Assembly (NCBI RefSeq): GCF_001431295.2
Contig: NZ_LKAJ02000001.1
Location: forward strand, 1,674,001 to 1,738,000
DNA length: 64,000 nucleotides
Reading direction: 5' to 3'
Source of the DNA: Candidatus Berkiella aquae
GTDB taxonomy: Bacteria; Pseudomonadota; Gammaproteobacteria; Berkiellales; Berkiellaceae
The notes under the pieces were generated by a model that was not told the DNA's origin, did not search any database, and saw only the letters and a list, made by a program, of their open reading frames with translations. Each line of letters starts with the position of its first letter. The first letter of the stretch is position 1. Shown here one piece after another: positions 45,180 through 54,388 of the stretch. The position numbers and the translations under genes are program-made.

Positions 45180-46307
45180 CTATTCATCGGTTGTTTTGGG
45201 ATTAGGATTATTTTTGGGCATGGTCGAATTATTAATGATCACAACACTGCCATTTTTCAGCTTATGTTGACCACTCACCACAACGGTATCGCCTTCTTTT
45301 AAACCACTCAATACGGCAATTTGATCACCGCGAGATTGCCCGACTGTCACAAAGGTTTGATGAGCCGTTTGGACTTTTTTACCTGATTTATCGGTTTGTT
45401 CTTGAATAGTATAGGCAATTTCACCATAAGGATTAAAAGCAATCGCTGTTTTGGGTAGTGTTAAATAGGGAGTTGGTTTACCCGTTGTGATCTCAACATT
45501 GGCAAACATCCCTGGAATTAATTCATTCTTAGGATTAGCAACTGTTGCTTCCATTTGCACGTTACGTGTCGTCACATCAATCAAAGGGTTAATCGTTGTC
45601 ACTTTGCCGGTAAAGGTTTTTCCAGGATAAGTATCAGATGTCGCTTGAATACTCTGTCCTTTTGTCACAGCAACTAAGGTTTGTTGAGGTAAATAAAAAT
45701 CAACATAAATCGGATCTAATGTTTGCAAGGTGACAATTTTATCACCTGGATTCAGATATTGCCCTGGGTTAACATAGCAGATCCCTAATCTTCCAGAAAA
45801 AGGAGCACGAATGTGTTTCTTTTCAATAATCGTTTTTTGTTGTTCTACCTGCGCTTTTAAATTCTTTAAATTCGCAATATCGGCATCAACGGTAGACTGA
45901 CTGACGGCTTGAAAGGCAAGCTGAGCATAATCTCGATCATAATTAATTTGCGCTAGTTGTTCAGATGCTTGTAATGCTTCTAACTGTGCAATCTCTGTAT
46001 CATCGTTCAAACGAACTAATAAGTCACCCTTTTTAACTTGTGTACCCGGTTTAAATTCGATAGACGTAATCATTCCCGCAATTTCGGTTGTTACATCAAC
46101 GCCGCGAATGGCTCTAACACTGCCTGTCGCTTGGGTTCGACTCTGCCAAGTTTCATTCTTAGCTGTCATGGTGGCAACGGCAACCGGTGGTGCCCCCATA
46201 GATGACATATATTTTCTAGTCATATAGCCTTTAAACGAATGGTAACCAAAAATACCACCGAATAAGATGCCAAGACCAATTAACATGATTAACATGCGCT
46301 TACGCAT
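45180..46307 (-). CDS. RND efflux periplasmic adaptor (membrane fusion protein)
   Basis: The 375-residue protein has an N-terminal membrane anchor (residues 5-23), then a split lipoyl domain (EIAGMITSIEFKPGTQVKKGD and IRAPFSGRLGICYVNPGQYL) separated by a short helical hairpin, and a beta-barrel domain. It joins pump to outer-membrane factor. GAGGA lies before its ATG. It is the second gene of the operon, 15 bases after the outer-membrane factor gene. The short hairpin suits MdtA/MexA-like adaptors. Confidence 0.92.
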   Translation of the reverse strand: MRKRMLIMLIGLGILFGGIFGYHSFKGYMTRKYMSSMGAPPVAVATMTAKNETWQSRTQATGSVRAIRGVDVTTEIAGMITSIEFKPGTQVKKGDLLVRLNDDTEIAQLEALQASEQLAQINYDRDYAQLAFQAVSQSTVDADIANLKNLKAQVEQQKTIIEKKHIRAPFSGRLGICYVNPGQYLNPGDKIVTLQTLDPIYVDFYLPQQTLVAVTKGQSIQATSDTYPGKTFTGKVTTINPLIDVTTRNVQMEATVANPKNELIPGMFANVEITTGKPTPYLTLPKTAIAFNPYGEIAYTIQEQTDKSGKKVQTAHQTFVTVGQSRGDQIAVLSGLKEGDTVVVSGQHKLKNGSVVIINNSTMPKNNPNPKTTDE

Positions 46308-46322
46308 TGTTTGTCCTCTTTG

Positions 46323-47789
46323 TTAGAAATTCCACCAACCACCGCCCAATGCGGAATAGAGTGTTGCTGTATCTGAATAGCGTAATGCTTGTGCTCGAAT
46401 TCGATTAAGCATCGTTTGTTGTACTTGCTGTTGTGCAACCAATAAATTCACATAATTAACGGCACCTAAACGAAACTGTTCTTCAGTCAGTTTTAAAGTA
46501 TCTCGTGCCGCATTTTCAGCCTGTGTTAGGATATTTAAGGCTTGCGCATCGGATTCTAATGCTCGTAACGTATCGGCAACATTTTGGAATGCTTGTAAAA
46601 CCACCTGCCTATATTGTGCTTCTGCTTGGTCGTAAGCCGCAATCGCAGAACGACGTTTTGCAATTAAAGAGCCACCTTGGAAAATAGGTTGTACTATATT
46701 GGTTGCAATGCTCCAAATATTGGTGGGTGGTCCAATAAGATCGTTTAATTGATTCGCTTGCCAGCCTACATTTCCTGTTAAAGTCACTTGCGGAAATAAA
46801 GCAGCGGTTGCAACGCCAATTTGTGCGCTTGCCTGGTGTAATAAGGCTTCGGAGGCTCGAATATCCGGGCGTTGGCGGACAAGTTCAGAAGGTAAGCTTA
46901 TCGGTAGTTCTGCAGGTAAGGTCAATGAGGCTAGATTAAATGAAGGGGCGGTGTTTTCACACGGGAATTCACCCATCAATACAGCCAGTGTATGTCGTGT
47001 TTGGGCCAAGCTCTTCTCAAGTGGAGGCAATAAGGCACTGGTTTGGGCTAATTGTGTTTCTTGGGCTAAAACCGCGGTGCGTGATTGCGCGCCCAATTCA
47101 AATTGTTTTTTCGTGATATTTAATATTTTCTCTTGAAACTGGACTAAATCTTTCGTTGCTTGAATTTGATCACGTAAGGATGCCTCGGTGATAACCGAGG
47201 TAACAATATTCGTTGAAATGGTTAAATAGGCTGCTTCTAATTGAAAACGTTGATAATCAATGAGGGCACATAGCCCTTCAATTTCTCGTCTTGAACCCCC
47301 AAAGATATCGAAGGTATAAGAGACATCTACTTGAGCATTAAAAATATTAAAAATAGTAGGATTATTATTCGGTGAACCAAATGATGCGCCGGTAAACTGC
47401 TGGCGCTGTCCGCTGCCTTGGGCACTTAATGCGGGTAGCAATAATGCGCCCCACTGCGCGCGCATGTTTTGCTGCGCTTGCACTAAGGCTGCTCTAGCGG
47501 CATCTAAAGTGGGGCTATTATCAAAGCCTCGCTGAATCATTTCATTTAAGGCAGGTGAATGAAAAAGTTCCCACCAAGTCGCACAAACATCTTCACCATA
47601 AGCAAAATGCTGCTTTTTACCACCGTGCATTCCCTTCGTCGAGACCGTTTCTCTTGGTAAGGGGGTTTCGGTATAATCATCCACCGGTGGCAGATCGGGC
47701 GATTGAAAATTGGGGCCCACAGCACAATGCGATAGCAACAAGCTAAAGGTAATTAATATTATCTGTTTAAGTGTTGCCGTCCGTGGCAT
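46323..47789 (-). CDS. Outer-membrane efflux factor (NodT/OprM type)
   Basis: The 488-residue protein has a signal sequence with a possible lipoylated Cys (LLLSHCAVGPNF near residue 22), then two repeated TolC-like domains with long helices and GNVGWQANQL-type strands. NodT-type proteins form the outer-membrane exit duct. It is first in the operon, so the genes run outer factor, adaptor, pump. No local regulator gene is seen next to it, and the drugs or substrates exported are unknown. Confidence 0.92.
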   Translation of the reverse strand: MPRTATLKQIILITFSLLLSHCAVGPNFQSPDLPPVDDYTETPLPRETVSTKGMHGGKKQHFAYGEDVCATWWELFHSPALNEMIQRGFDNSPTLDAARAALVQAQQNMRAQWGALLLPALSAQGSGQRQQFTGASFGSPNNNPTIFNIFNAQVDVSYTFDIFGGSRREIEGLCALIDYQRFQLEAAYLTISTNIVTSVITEASLRDQIQATKDLVQFQEKILNITKKQFELGAQSRTAVLAQETQLAQTSALLPPLEKSLAQTRHTLAVLMGEFPCENTAPSFNLASLTLPAELPISLPSELVRQRPDIRASEALLHQASAQIGVATAALFPQVTLTGNVGWQANQLNDLIGPPTNIWSIATNIVQPIFQGGSLIAKRRSAIAAYDQAEAQYRQVVLQAFQNVADTLRALESDAQALNILTQAENAARDTLKLTEEQFRLGAVNYVNLLVAQQQVQQTMLNRIRAQALRYSDTATLYSALGGGWWNF

Positions 47790-47860
47790 AACTATCCAAT
47801 TATGTTAATCAACTGAATATAAAAACATCGTTCCTCATCACTATTCAGGATAGCAGGTAA

Positions 47861-48877
<1,017 letters not shown>

Positions 48878-49202
48878 TTTTCGCCATTGTTGTAAAGAGC
48901 GAAGCATCAGGAGGATTAAGCGCAACCTATCCTCCTGATAGATTTGAGAATTTGCAAATCATACCAGGTGCAATTGGTCACTCATGAGATGTAACCCTAC
49001 CGACGAGCATGCACAAACCTACACTAAAGTTCTAAATCAATCATTTGCATACGAACATTCAGTAATTTGACTTATTGTAACTTTATTTTTACTTCTTATT
49101 TTTTTTACCTGAATTAATCAGTATAATTACCATAATTTATATTGTTAGATTTCTAAATGACACAGGTAAAATCAGAGATAATTTTTGGAAAATAATGAAG
49201 TT
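48878..49202. other. Intergenic region with a 10-bp hairpin and AT-rich leader
   Basis: No gene is seen. ATCAGGAGGA (48906-48915) pairs perfectly with TCCTCCTGAT (48930-48939) 28 bases after the add stop; no T-run follows, so termination is uncertain. The remainder is AT-rich and likely carries the promoter for the two small peptide genes. Confidence 0.5.
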
Positions 49203-49451
49203 ATGAAAATATTAAATCAAAATGAAATGAAGAAAGTAAGTGGTGGCTCCCTCACTTTTGATAATGGTGAGGTTTATATTGTTCCGCAAGATAATATTCC
49301 TTTAATTGCTTACCATATTATAGATAGCAATCTACAACGTGTCATTACAGGAAATTGCTCTGTTGATCAATTTTTCCTCATTATGAATGAAAATGCATGC
49401 ACTATGTATTTAGAAACTTATTTTGATAATTTAGATTATGAATATTTTTAA
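49203..49451 (+). CDS. Small double-glycine-leader peptide (first of tandem pair)
   Basis: The 82-residue product from ATG 49203 begins MKILNQNEMKKVSGG, a clear double-glycine leader of 15 residues. The core after GG is rich in Asp, Asn, Tyr and Ile, with two cysteines (GNCSV and NACTM) and is acidic at its end (YFDNLDYEYF). It is followed at once by a second such gene; their spacing suggests a single transcript. Peptides with such leaders are exported and matured by ABC transporters with a C39 peptidase, absent here. Function (bacteriocin, signal, host-active) is open. Confidence 0.65.
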   Translation: MKILNQNEMKKVSGGSLTFDNGEVYIVPQDNIPLIAYHIIDSNLQRVITGNCSVDQFFLIMNENACTMYLETYFDNLDYEYF

Positions 49452-49464
49452 CATTGGGGGTTTA

Positions 49465-49719
49465 ATGTATCAATTAGATCAAAATTTATTGGATACGATT
49501 AATGGCGGTGTAATGCATGTTTTTGGAAGAAATGTAATTGTACCTAATACCACAAATATTCCTGCAACTAAATTTATAGCATTAGAATATGGTTTTGAAC
49601 AATTATTTAATGATGTTTGGGACGATAAAAAATTAATGGTTTATTTATGCTCAACTAACAGTTTGCCGTATTATGAACAATTTTTAAATGATTTCCTTTT
49701 TCGACCCACTTTTGTTTAG
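49465..49719 (+). CDS. Small double-glycine-leader peptide (second of tandem pair)
   Basis: The 84-residue product from ATG 49465 begins MYQLDQNLLDTINGG; GGGGG lies 5-9 bases before the ATG. The leader differs from that of its neighbour (INGG for VSGG) but keeps the spacing. The mature part shares the IPxxxFIxLE..xxQLFND type pattern with hydrophobic and acidic residues, and has a single cysteine (YLCST). It starts 13 bases after the first gene's stop, so cotranslation is likely. Confidence 0.65.
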   Translation: MYQLDQNLLDTINGGVMHVFGRNVIVPNTTNIPATKFIALEYGFEQLFNDVWDDKKLMVYLCSTNSLPYYEQFLNDFLFRPTFV

Positions 49720-50023
49720 GACAGGTGGTAAGGAATTCTGGATCCCGCGGGCAAGCCCTGGACCACTACCGTCTTTGCGAGCGTAGCGAAGCAATCTATT
49801 TTTAATTCCGGTTCACGTCGTGCAATAAGAAAGACTTTAAGATGGATTGCCGCGCAAAAGACGTTATGCTTATCACTTCTTTCATCCTTTTTCTGCGTCT
49901 TTTGCTCGCAAAGACGAACCATCATTAGAAGAAAGTGCAACAACTAGGATTAAATCTCATTATAGAACGAGAATGTCCATACTTTTCCTACGGACCCTGC
50001 TTGCGTCTTCGTTTCTCGGTAAT
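49720..50023. repeat. MITE-like or dispersed repeat element with 13-bp terminal inverted repeats
   Basis: Between the peptide genes and the deaminase-like gene lies repeat DNA. GGATCCCGCGGGCAAGCC (about 49740) matches the repeat at 12000 inverted. CGTCTTTGCGAGC (49770-49782) has a perfect inverted copy at 49904-49916, 121 bases apart, and AGCGAAGCAATCT (about 49785) is the other half seen at 17301. No coding potential is visible. It may be a miniature transposable element or a large palindromic repeat. Confidence 0.55.
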
Positions 50024-53000
50024 TTACCCTACCCCTGTCCTTCTTCTACGCCCACGTAGTAAAGAAGTCGCTTCATTGTCACGGATCTCTGGACTTGGCG
50101 AAGGAATACCAAGGTCTTCTGACGAAAGCTGTGCATGCGTAGAAAATAATCTGGTACGTTGACCATGTACAGGGGTAGTAGGAGGTTTTGCTTCAAATAT
50201 TTCACGATTTTTACTAACCGTTGATGGCATTTCGTCTATGGATCTTCTCATCACAGCGTAACTGATGATTTTCTCTTTTGTACTTTGAAATTCGTCTAGC
50301 GCTTTTCTCGCGACTTGATTTTGCTTCGCTAAGTCAAGCGATCCACCACGACCAACTTTAGCTCCCCTGCCTGCTGCTGTCATTCTATCAGTAGGAATTT
50401 GTGATGTTTTTGCGGATTCGACAATAGCAGCAAATCGTCTTCCCTTCAGGATATCATCTAAAATTACAGGAAGCTCAAATCCTAGGCTTAGAAGATTTTT
50501 CTTAAAATCTTCTAAGAAATGCATATCGCCTTGTACCTCTAATTGCATAAACACGTCGATAATAGGCATTTTAGCGGCAATTTCTGGACTTCTTGCAATA
50601 AATTCCTTTAAGGTCTCTGCTAAATCCTTAATATCCGCCATCACACCCTTACTAATTAAATAGCGAGCCATAAATAGCGCTTGATCAGCCGTGTCAACGG
50701 CTCCCATTGGACCATTGATCTCGCTATAAATTCTTATTTTTTTATCTTGTTCATCCACGATTCTCTCAGATAATTCGTAATCATGACTTGAGCTGCTTGC
50801 ACTGCTTGAACTGCCTAAGGTGCCTGAACTTTTTGATCTTCTAGGACGATGTTCATCATTCTCAGGGGACAATAATCGAAGCTTAGAAATCATTTCATCC
50901 AAAGTCACTGAGAACCCAGGTTCTAAGTTGCCAGACTTATCTTGTGAAGCCCCGGGAATATCGTTTACACAATACACCTCACCTACAGGCCTTCCTTCCA
51001 TTTGGCATTTTCTTCTGACGTTTAGACAAGTCTGAATGATATGGCGTGTTAACATATTGCCACCAATAGCAACGACTTTTAAATGAGGATTCTGTTCTAG
51101 CTTTTCTCCAATATATCCATGCATATCAAACCACTTTTTGTACCCTAAAATGGCATGCGATAATACGGGAGAAATACTATCGGGTTTTGCACTGCTAGCG
51201 ACAAGACCAATCACATCAAAATGTTTTCTCCATTTTGTCTGTTGCTGAATCAAGGAATGTAAGTACTTTTGTAGACCTAAATTAGTTCCGGTCGTAATGA
51301 AGCATACTTTTTCAGGGTCACTATTTTCAATTAATTGCTTAATTGAATCTCGAATTATCTCTAACTGCGCTAAACTTAGATCTTCTTCACTTTCAAAACC
51401 ACCCGTGATTAAAATAGGTGTTTTGCCCGCAATACATCTTGAAAAATCGTCTTCATTTTCTAAAAGATAGGTGTTATTGTCACCAAAAGAATCATAAAGT
51501 TCGTCTCTTCTTGCCTCTATCTCGTCAAGCGCTTGCTTCCCAGTTGGAACATAGGATTTTGATCGCGTATAGGCAGGATATTGGGTAGCTTGATGCCGGA
51601 CAAACTTTTGGATCCATTGTTGTCGAATTTTCTCCAACGCTTGCGAAGATGATGAACTAGATGAAGCGCTACTGGAAGAGGAACTAGAAGATGAACATGA
51701 AATGGTGTATCCATTTAATAAACATTCTGCATTCTCACGTTCTTCGCCTAAAAGGGTAACTAATTGGTTTTGAATAAACGTTATAAATTGATGATGAAAT
51801 GCATTCTCATCTTTACTCATGGCTTTCTTTATTTTTTGAATCTCTCTACGTTCAGATATTCTCACCAAATCACTAATTTGAGTATATTCATGTTGAGAGC
51901 CTGCTGCACGGGATGGGGCTTGCAAATCCATTCGAGCAATCGTATCTGAAAGTTGTTTAGCATCGGTTAAATACAACCCATGACCATCTGAACCCAAAAC
52001 TAAGCGAATACCATGACGAGCAAGATCAGCCATTTGATAACTTTGAAGTGAATCAATATGATTTAATGCATAGTTAGAATCTGGATTGATTTCAATTGTA
52101 ACTTTGTGTGATAAATTATTTCGGATATAGAAATCCATGATTTCTTTATCATCTGAGCTTCCAAATAATCCATGCCCAATCCGTACCTGAATATTGCCTT
52201 CTTTAGCCAAGTGCATGGCTGCACCTACGTTTTCTGGATGATAGGAAGTCTCGCCCGCATGAATTCGCAGAACTTTATGACTGAGATTATTTTCATGGCA
52301 CCACTTTGCCAAATCGGCAAGCACATGATAAAAGGCCCATGTTGAATTGATTTCACTTCCAAATACGTCCATCCCTTCGATATATGGATGATGAGCAACT
52401 CGTTTAAATTCTTCTACGGTATCACGCTGCGCATCTTCTGATAGTAAGCGTGTCATACCAACGAGAAATCGCATGGTAACGCCGTATTTTGCTTTTAATT
52501 GAGGAAGAGCCGTATCCAGCACTGCAAACCATTCTGGTGAAACAGCTCGTTTTGAAAAGGAGAGTGAAGCATGGGTCACACCTGATTTTTCAAAATTTTG
52601 AGCGGCTAGTTCTAATATATCAGCAAAAAAATCTAAATTTTTTGTAAATGGCTCGCGGTAATCATAATACTTTTCCATGTCATCAAAAGTAATTTGCATC
52701 GTTGGCGGAATTGAAAGCCATTTAAGCAGCTTTTCTTGATGCTCTGACGTGAGAGAATTAATATCAATATATTCTTCATCTGGTTTGGCCGTATCCAAAA
52801 ATTCTTGATTTGCGATACCTTTTACATTTGCATCAATCCCCCGTTTTTTTAAAGATTTAACGTCTTCTAAATGCATTTTCGCAGGAAGAAAAGCGTGAGA
52901 CTTTGTTGCTAATGCTTCATATTGTTTAAGTTCGGTATTGCTTATTCCTACCCGCGAATCCGTTAATAATCTCGCAGGGTAGAAAAAGGGCCTTGTTCCA

Positions 53001-53536
53001 TTATCTGTTGCAATATTGAGTAGTTCTAATCCCGTAGGAATTGCCGCTAAATGGCTATGCAAATCGGTTTTGATTTGTAAGTTGCCCACCACTTTACCAC
53101 CAACTTGTATTCTTCTAATGCTGGATGGATCTTGCGTCACTGCGGGAAGCACGCCTGTATTCGCTAGCGCTTTTATTTCATGAACGGATGGACGAGAAAT
53201 TTCTTCTAAATTTAACCCCTGATAGAGCGTTCTTGAAACATTATTTTTATCTTTTAAATAAATTTCAAAATCACTATGTTCTGTTTCATTGATGGCTGTT
53301 AATGCAGGTATCTCATACACTTTAGGATCAGATGTGGGTTCAAATGAATATTCTTGACCGCCCCATTTTACTTTCATGAAGGGCTGTAATGCTGCTAATC
53401 CTTCGGCACTGAATTTTGTGATAAGGGAAATTTTGAGCGTTTCATCTGCATTTCTTTCTAACGTTAACCTAAAATAGGCTTGTTCATCGTTAAGGGTAAA
53501 TTCAACTGGTCTAGTCGTTACGCCATTTGCGCTCAT
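50024..53536 (-). CDS. Adenosine-deaminase-like domain fused to a Rossmann/SLOG-like domain, effector-like
   Basis: The 1170-residue protein starts with a beta-rich region (1-140), then an adenosine/AMP-deaminase-like barrel (about 150-560): DLHSHLA near residue 158, HAGETSYHPENVG near 425, RIGHGLFGSS near 450 and a terminal LGSDGHGLY near 514. The usual DD pair is DG here, so catalysis may be altered. A Ser-rich linker (about 610-635) precedes a Rossmann-like part at about 695-900 (ILITGGFESEEDL, FITTGTNLGLQKYL, DVIGLVASSA, VVAIGGNML), which resembles nucleotide-binding SLOG/LOG proteins. The C-terminus is helical, then polar. It has no signal peptide. The fusion suggests a nucleotide-acting effector; this is inference. 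Confidence 0.7.
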   Translation of the reverse strand: MSANGVTTRPVEFTLNDEQAYFRLTLERNADETLKISLITKFSAEGLAALQPFMKVKWGGQEYSFEPTSDPKVYEIPALTAINETEHSDFEIYLKDKNNVSRTLYQGLNLEEISRPSVHEIKALANTGVLPAVTQDPSSIRRIQVGGKVVGNLQIKTDLHSHLAAIPTGLELLNIATDNGTRPFFYPARLLTDSRVGISNTELKQYEALATKSHAFLPAKMHLEDVKSLKKRGIDANVKGIANQEFLDTAKPDEEYIDINSLTSEHQEKLLKWLSIPPTMQITFDDMEKYYDYREPFTKNLDFFADILELAAQNFEKSGVTHASLSFSKRAVSPEWFAVLDTALPQLKAKYGVTMRFLVGMTRLLSEDAQRDTVEEFKRVAHHPYIEGMDVFGSEINSTWAFYHVLADLAKWCHENNLSHKVLRIHAGETSYHPENVGAAMHLAKEGNIQVRIGHGLFGSSDDKEIMDFYIRNNLSHKVTIEINPDSNYALNHIDSLQSYQMADLARHGIRLVLGSDGHGLYLTDAKQLSDTIARMDLQAPSRAAGSQHEYTQISDLVRISERREIQKIKKAMSKDENAFHHQFITFIQNQLVTLLGEERENAECLLNGYTISCSSSSSSSSSASSSSSSSQALEKIRQQWIQKFVRHQATQYPAYTRSKSYVPTGKQALDEIEARRDELYDSFGDNNTYLLENEDDFSRCIAGKTPILITGGFESEEDLSLAQLEIIRDSIKQLIENSDPEKVCFITTGTNLGLQKYLHSLIQQQTKWRKHFDVIGLVASSAKPDSISPVLSHAILGYKKWFDMHGYIGEKLEQNPHLKVVAIGGNMLTRHIIQTCLNVRRKCQMEGRPVGEVYCVNDIPGASQDKSGNLEPGFSVTLDEMISKLRLLSPENDEHRPRRSKSSGTLGSSSSASSSSHDYELSERIVDEQDKKIRIYSEINGPMGAVDTADQALFMARYLISKGVMADIKDLAETLKEFIARSPEIAAKMPIIDVFMQLEVQGDMHFLEDFKKNLLSLGFELPVILDDILKGRRFAAIVESAKTSQIPTDRMTAAGRGAKVGRGGSLDLAKQNQVARKALDEFQSTKEKIISYAVMRRSIDEMPSTVSKNREIFEAKPPTTPVHGQRTRLFSTHAQLSSEDLGIPSPSPEIRDNEATSLLRGRRRRTGVG

Positions 53537-53757
53537 AAGATATCCCCGGTCACATTCAATTTCAAAATATCTTGGGAATCATATTATATAAGCCTTATAA
53601 CTTATATAAGATAAAGTCCTAAATAAAGAACAACACAGAGGATAATCTATTGATTTAAGTGAAAATTATTTGTATTAAATGCCCCAGCAGAGATAAGTGG
53701 TTGGAATAAGACGACACAATATCCCCAGCTTCTGCTGGAAAGATGTATTACCAACCA

Positions 53758-54249
53758 TTAAACAGCAACTAATTTGACATCATGATGATGGCTGATAATT
53801 TGAGAACTCAATTCGCTTTCTCTCTCGGGTGGAGTATCAACCATCATGATGTAATGACCACTTTTGATGTAATCATTAAATTTTTCGACGATGGGATTTT
53901 TGACACTCACACCAATTAAACTACTTGCCCATGCTCCAAAAAGTAATCCAAACAGCACGAGAATTGCGATAACTAAAAGGTGTATCTCGCCGTCTGTTGT
54001 TAATGCATACGCATATACACTACACATGACAATGGAGAGTGCGATACCTATCATCGCCCCTCGTTTTAAAGATGGGATCAAATCGGTTGTTTGTATTAAA
54101 TTTGCTTCATGTAAATGTTCTTTTTTTAACGTTTCTGAAGCATTCCCCATAACATGCACATTAGAATCATTAATACCAATTGCTTCTAATTCATGCACTA
54201 TTTCCTTGGTTACTTTTAAGTCGGGGACAAGAAGGAATAAACGTTTCAT
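53758..54249 (-). CDS. Membrane protein with two central helices, unknown
   Basis: The 163-residue product has a soluble start resembling a flavodoxin-like half (RLFLLVPDLKVTKEIVHEL), a central pair of transmembrane helices (about 68-112, with IALSIVMCSVYAYAL and LLFGLLFGAWASSLIGV), then a beta segment with YIMMVDTPPERESEL. The pattern resembles conserved proteins with DUF1269-like or general-stress-type folds found in legionellae and others. The ATG has GGGAGAAGAG upstream. Function is unknown. Confidence 0.7.
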   Translation of the reverse strand: MKRLFLLVPDLKVTKEIVHELEAIGINDSNVHVMGNASETLKKEHLHEANLIQTTDLIPSLKRGAMIGIALSIVMCSVYAYALTTDGEIHLLVIAILVLFGLLFGAWASSLIGVSVKNPIVEKFNDYIKSGHYIMMVDTPPERESELSSQIISHHHDVKLVAV

Positions 54250-54388
54250 CTCTTCTCCCTCCTCTTGTTTATTACTCCCTACTTAATATCTTAGCACTTT
54301 TAGAGGGCATATTTAAGAGATACAGCTACGTGTACACGGATGTAAAGCCACGTAAAAGTACTTATTTTTTAACCCTTTAAGGTAAGAT

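Noticed and set aside
49716..50162. Short frames on both strands in the repeat region at 49.7-50.2 kb
   Set aside because: They read through dispersed repeat DNA or lie opposite the deaminase-like gene's 3' end, with no ribosome binding site.
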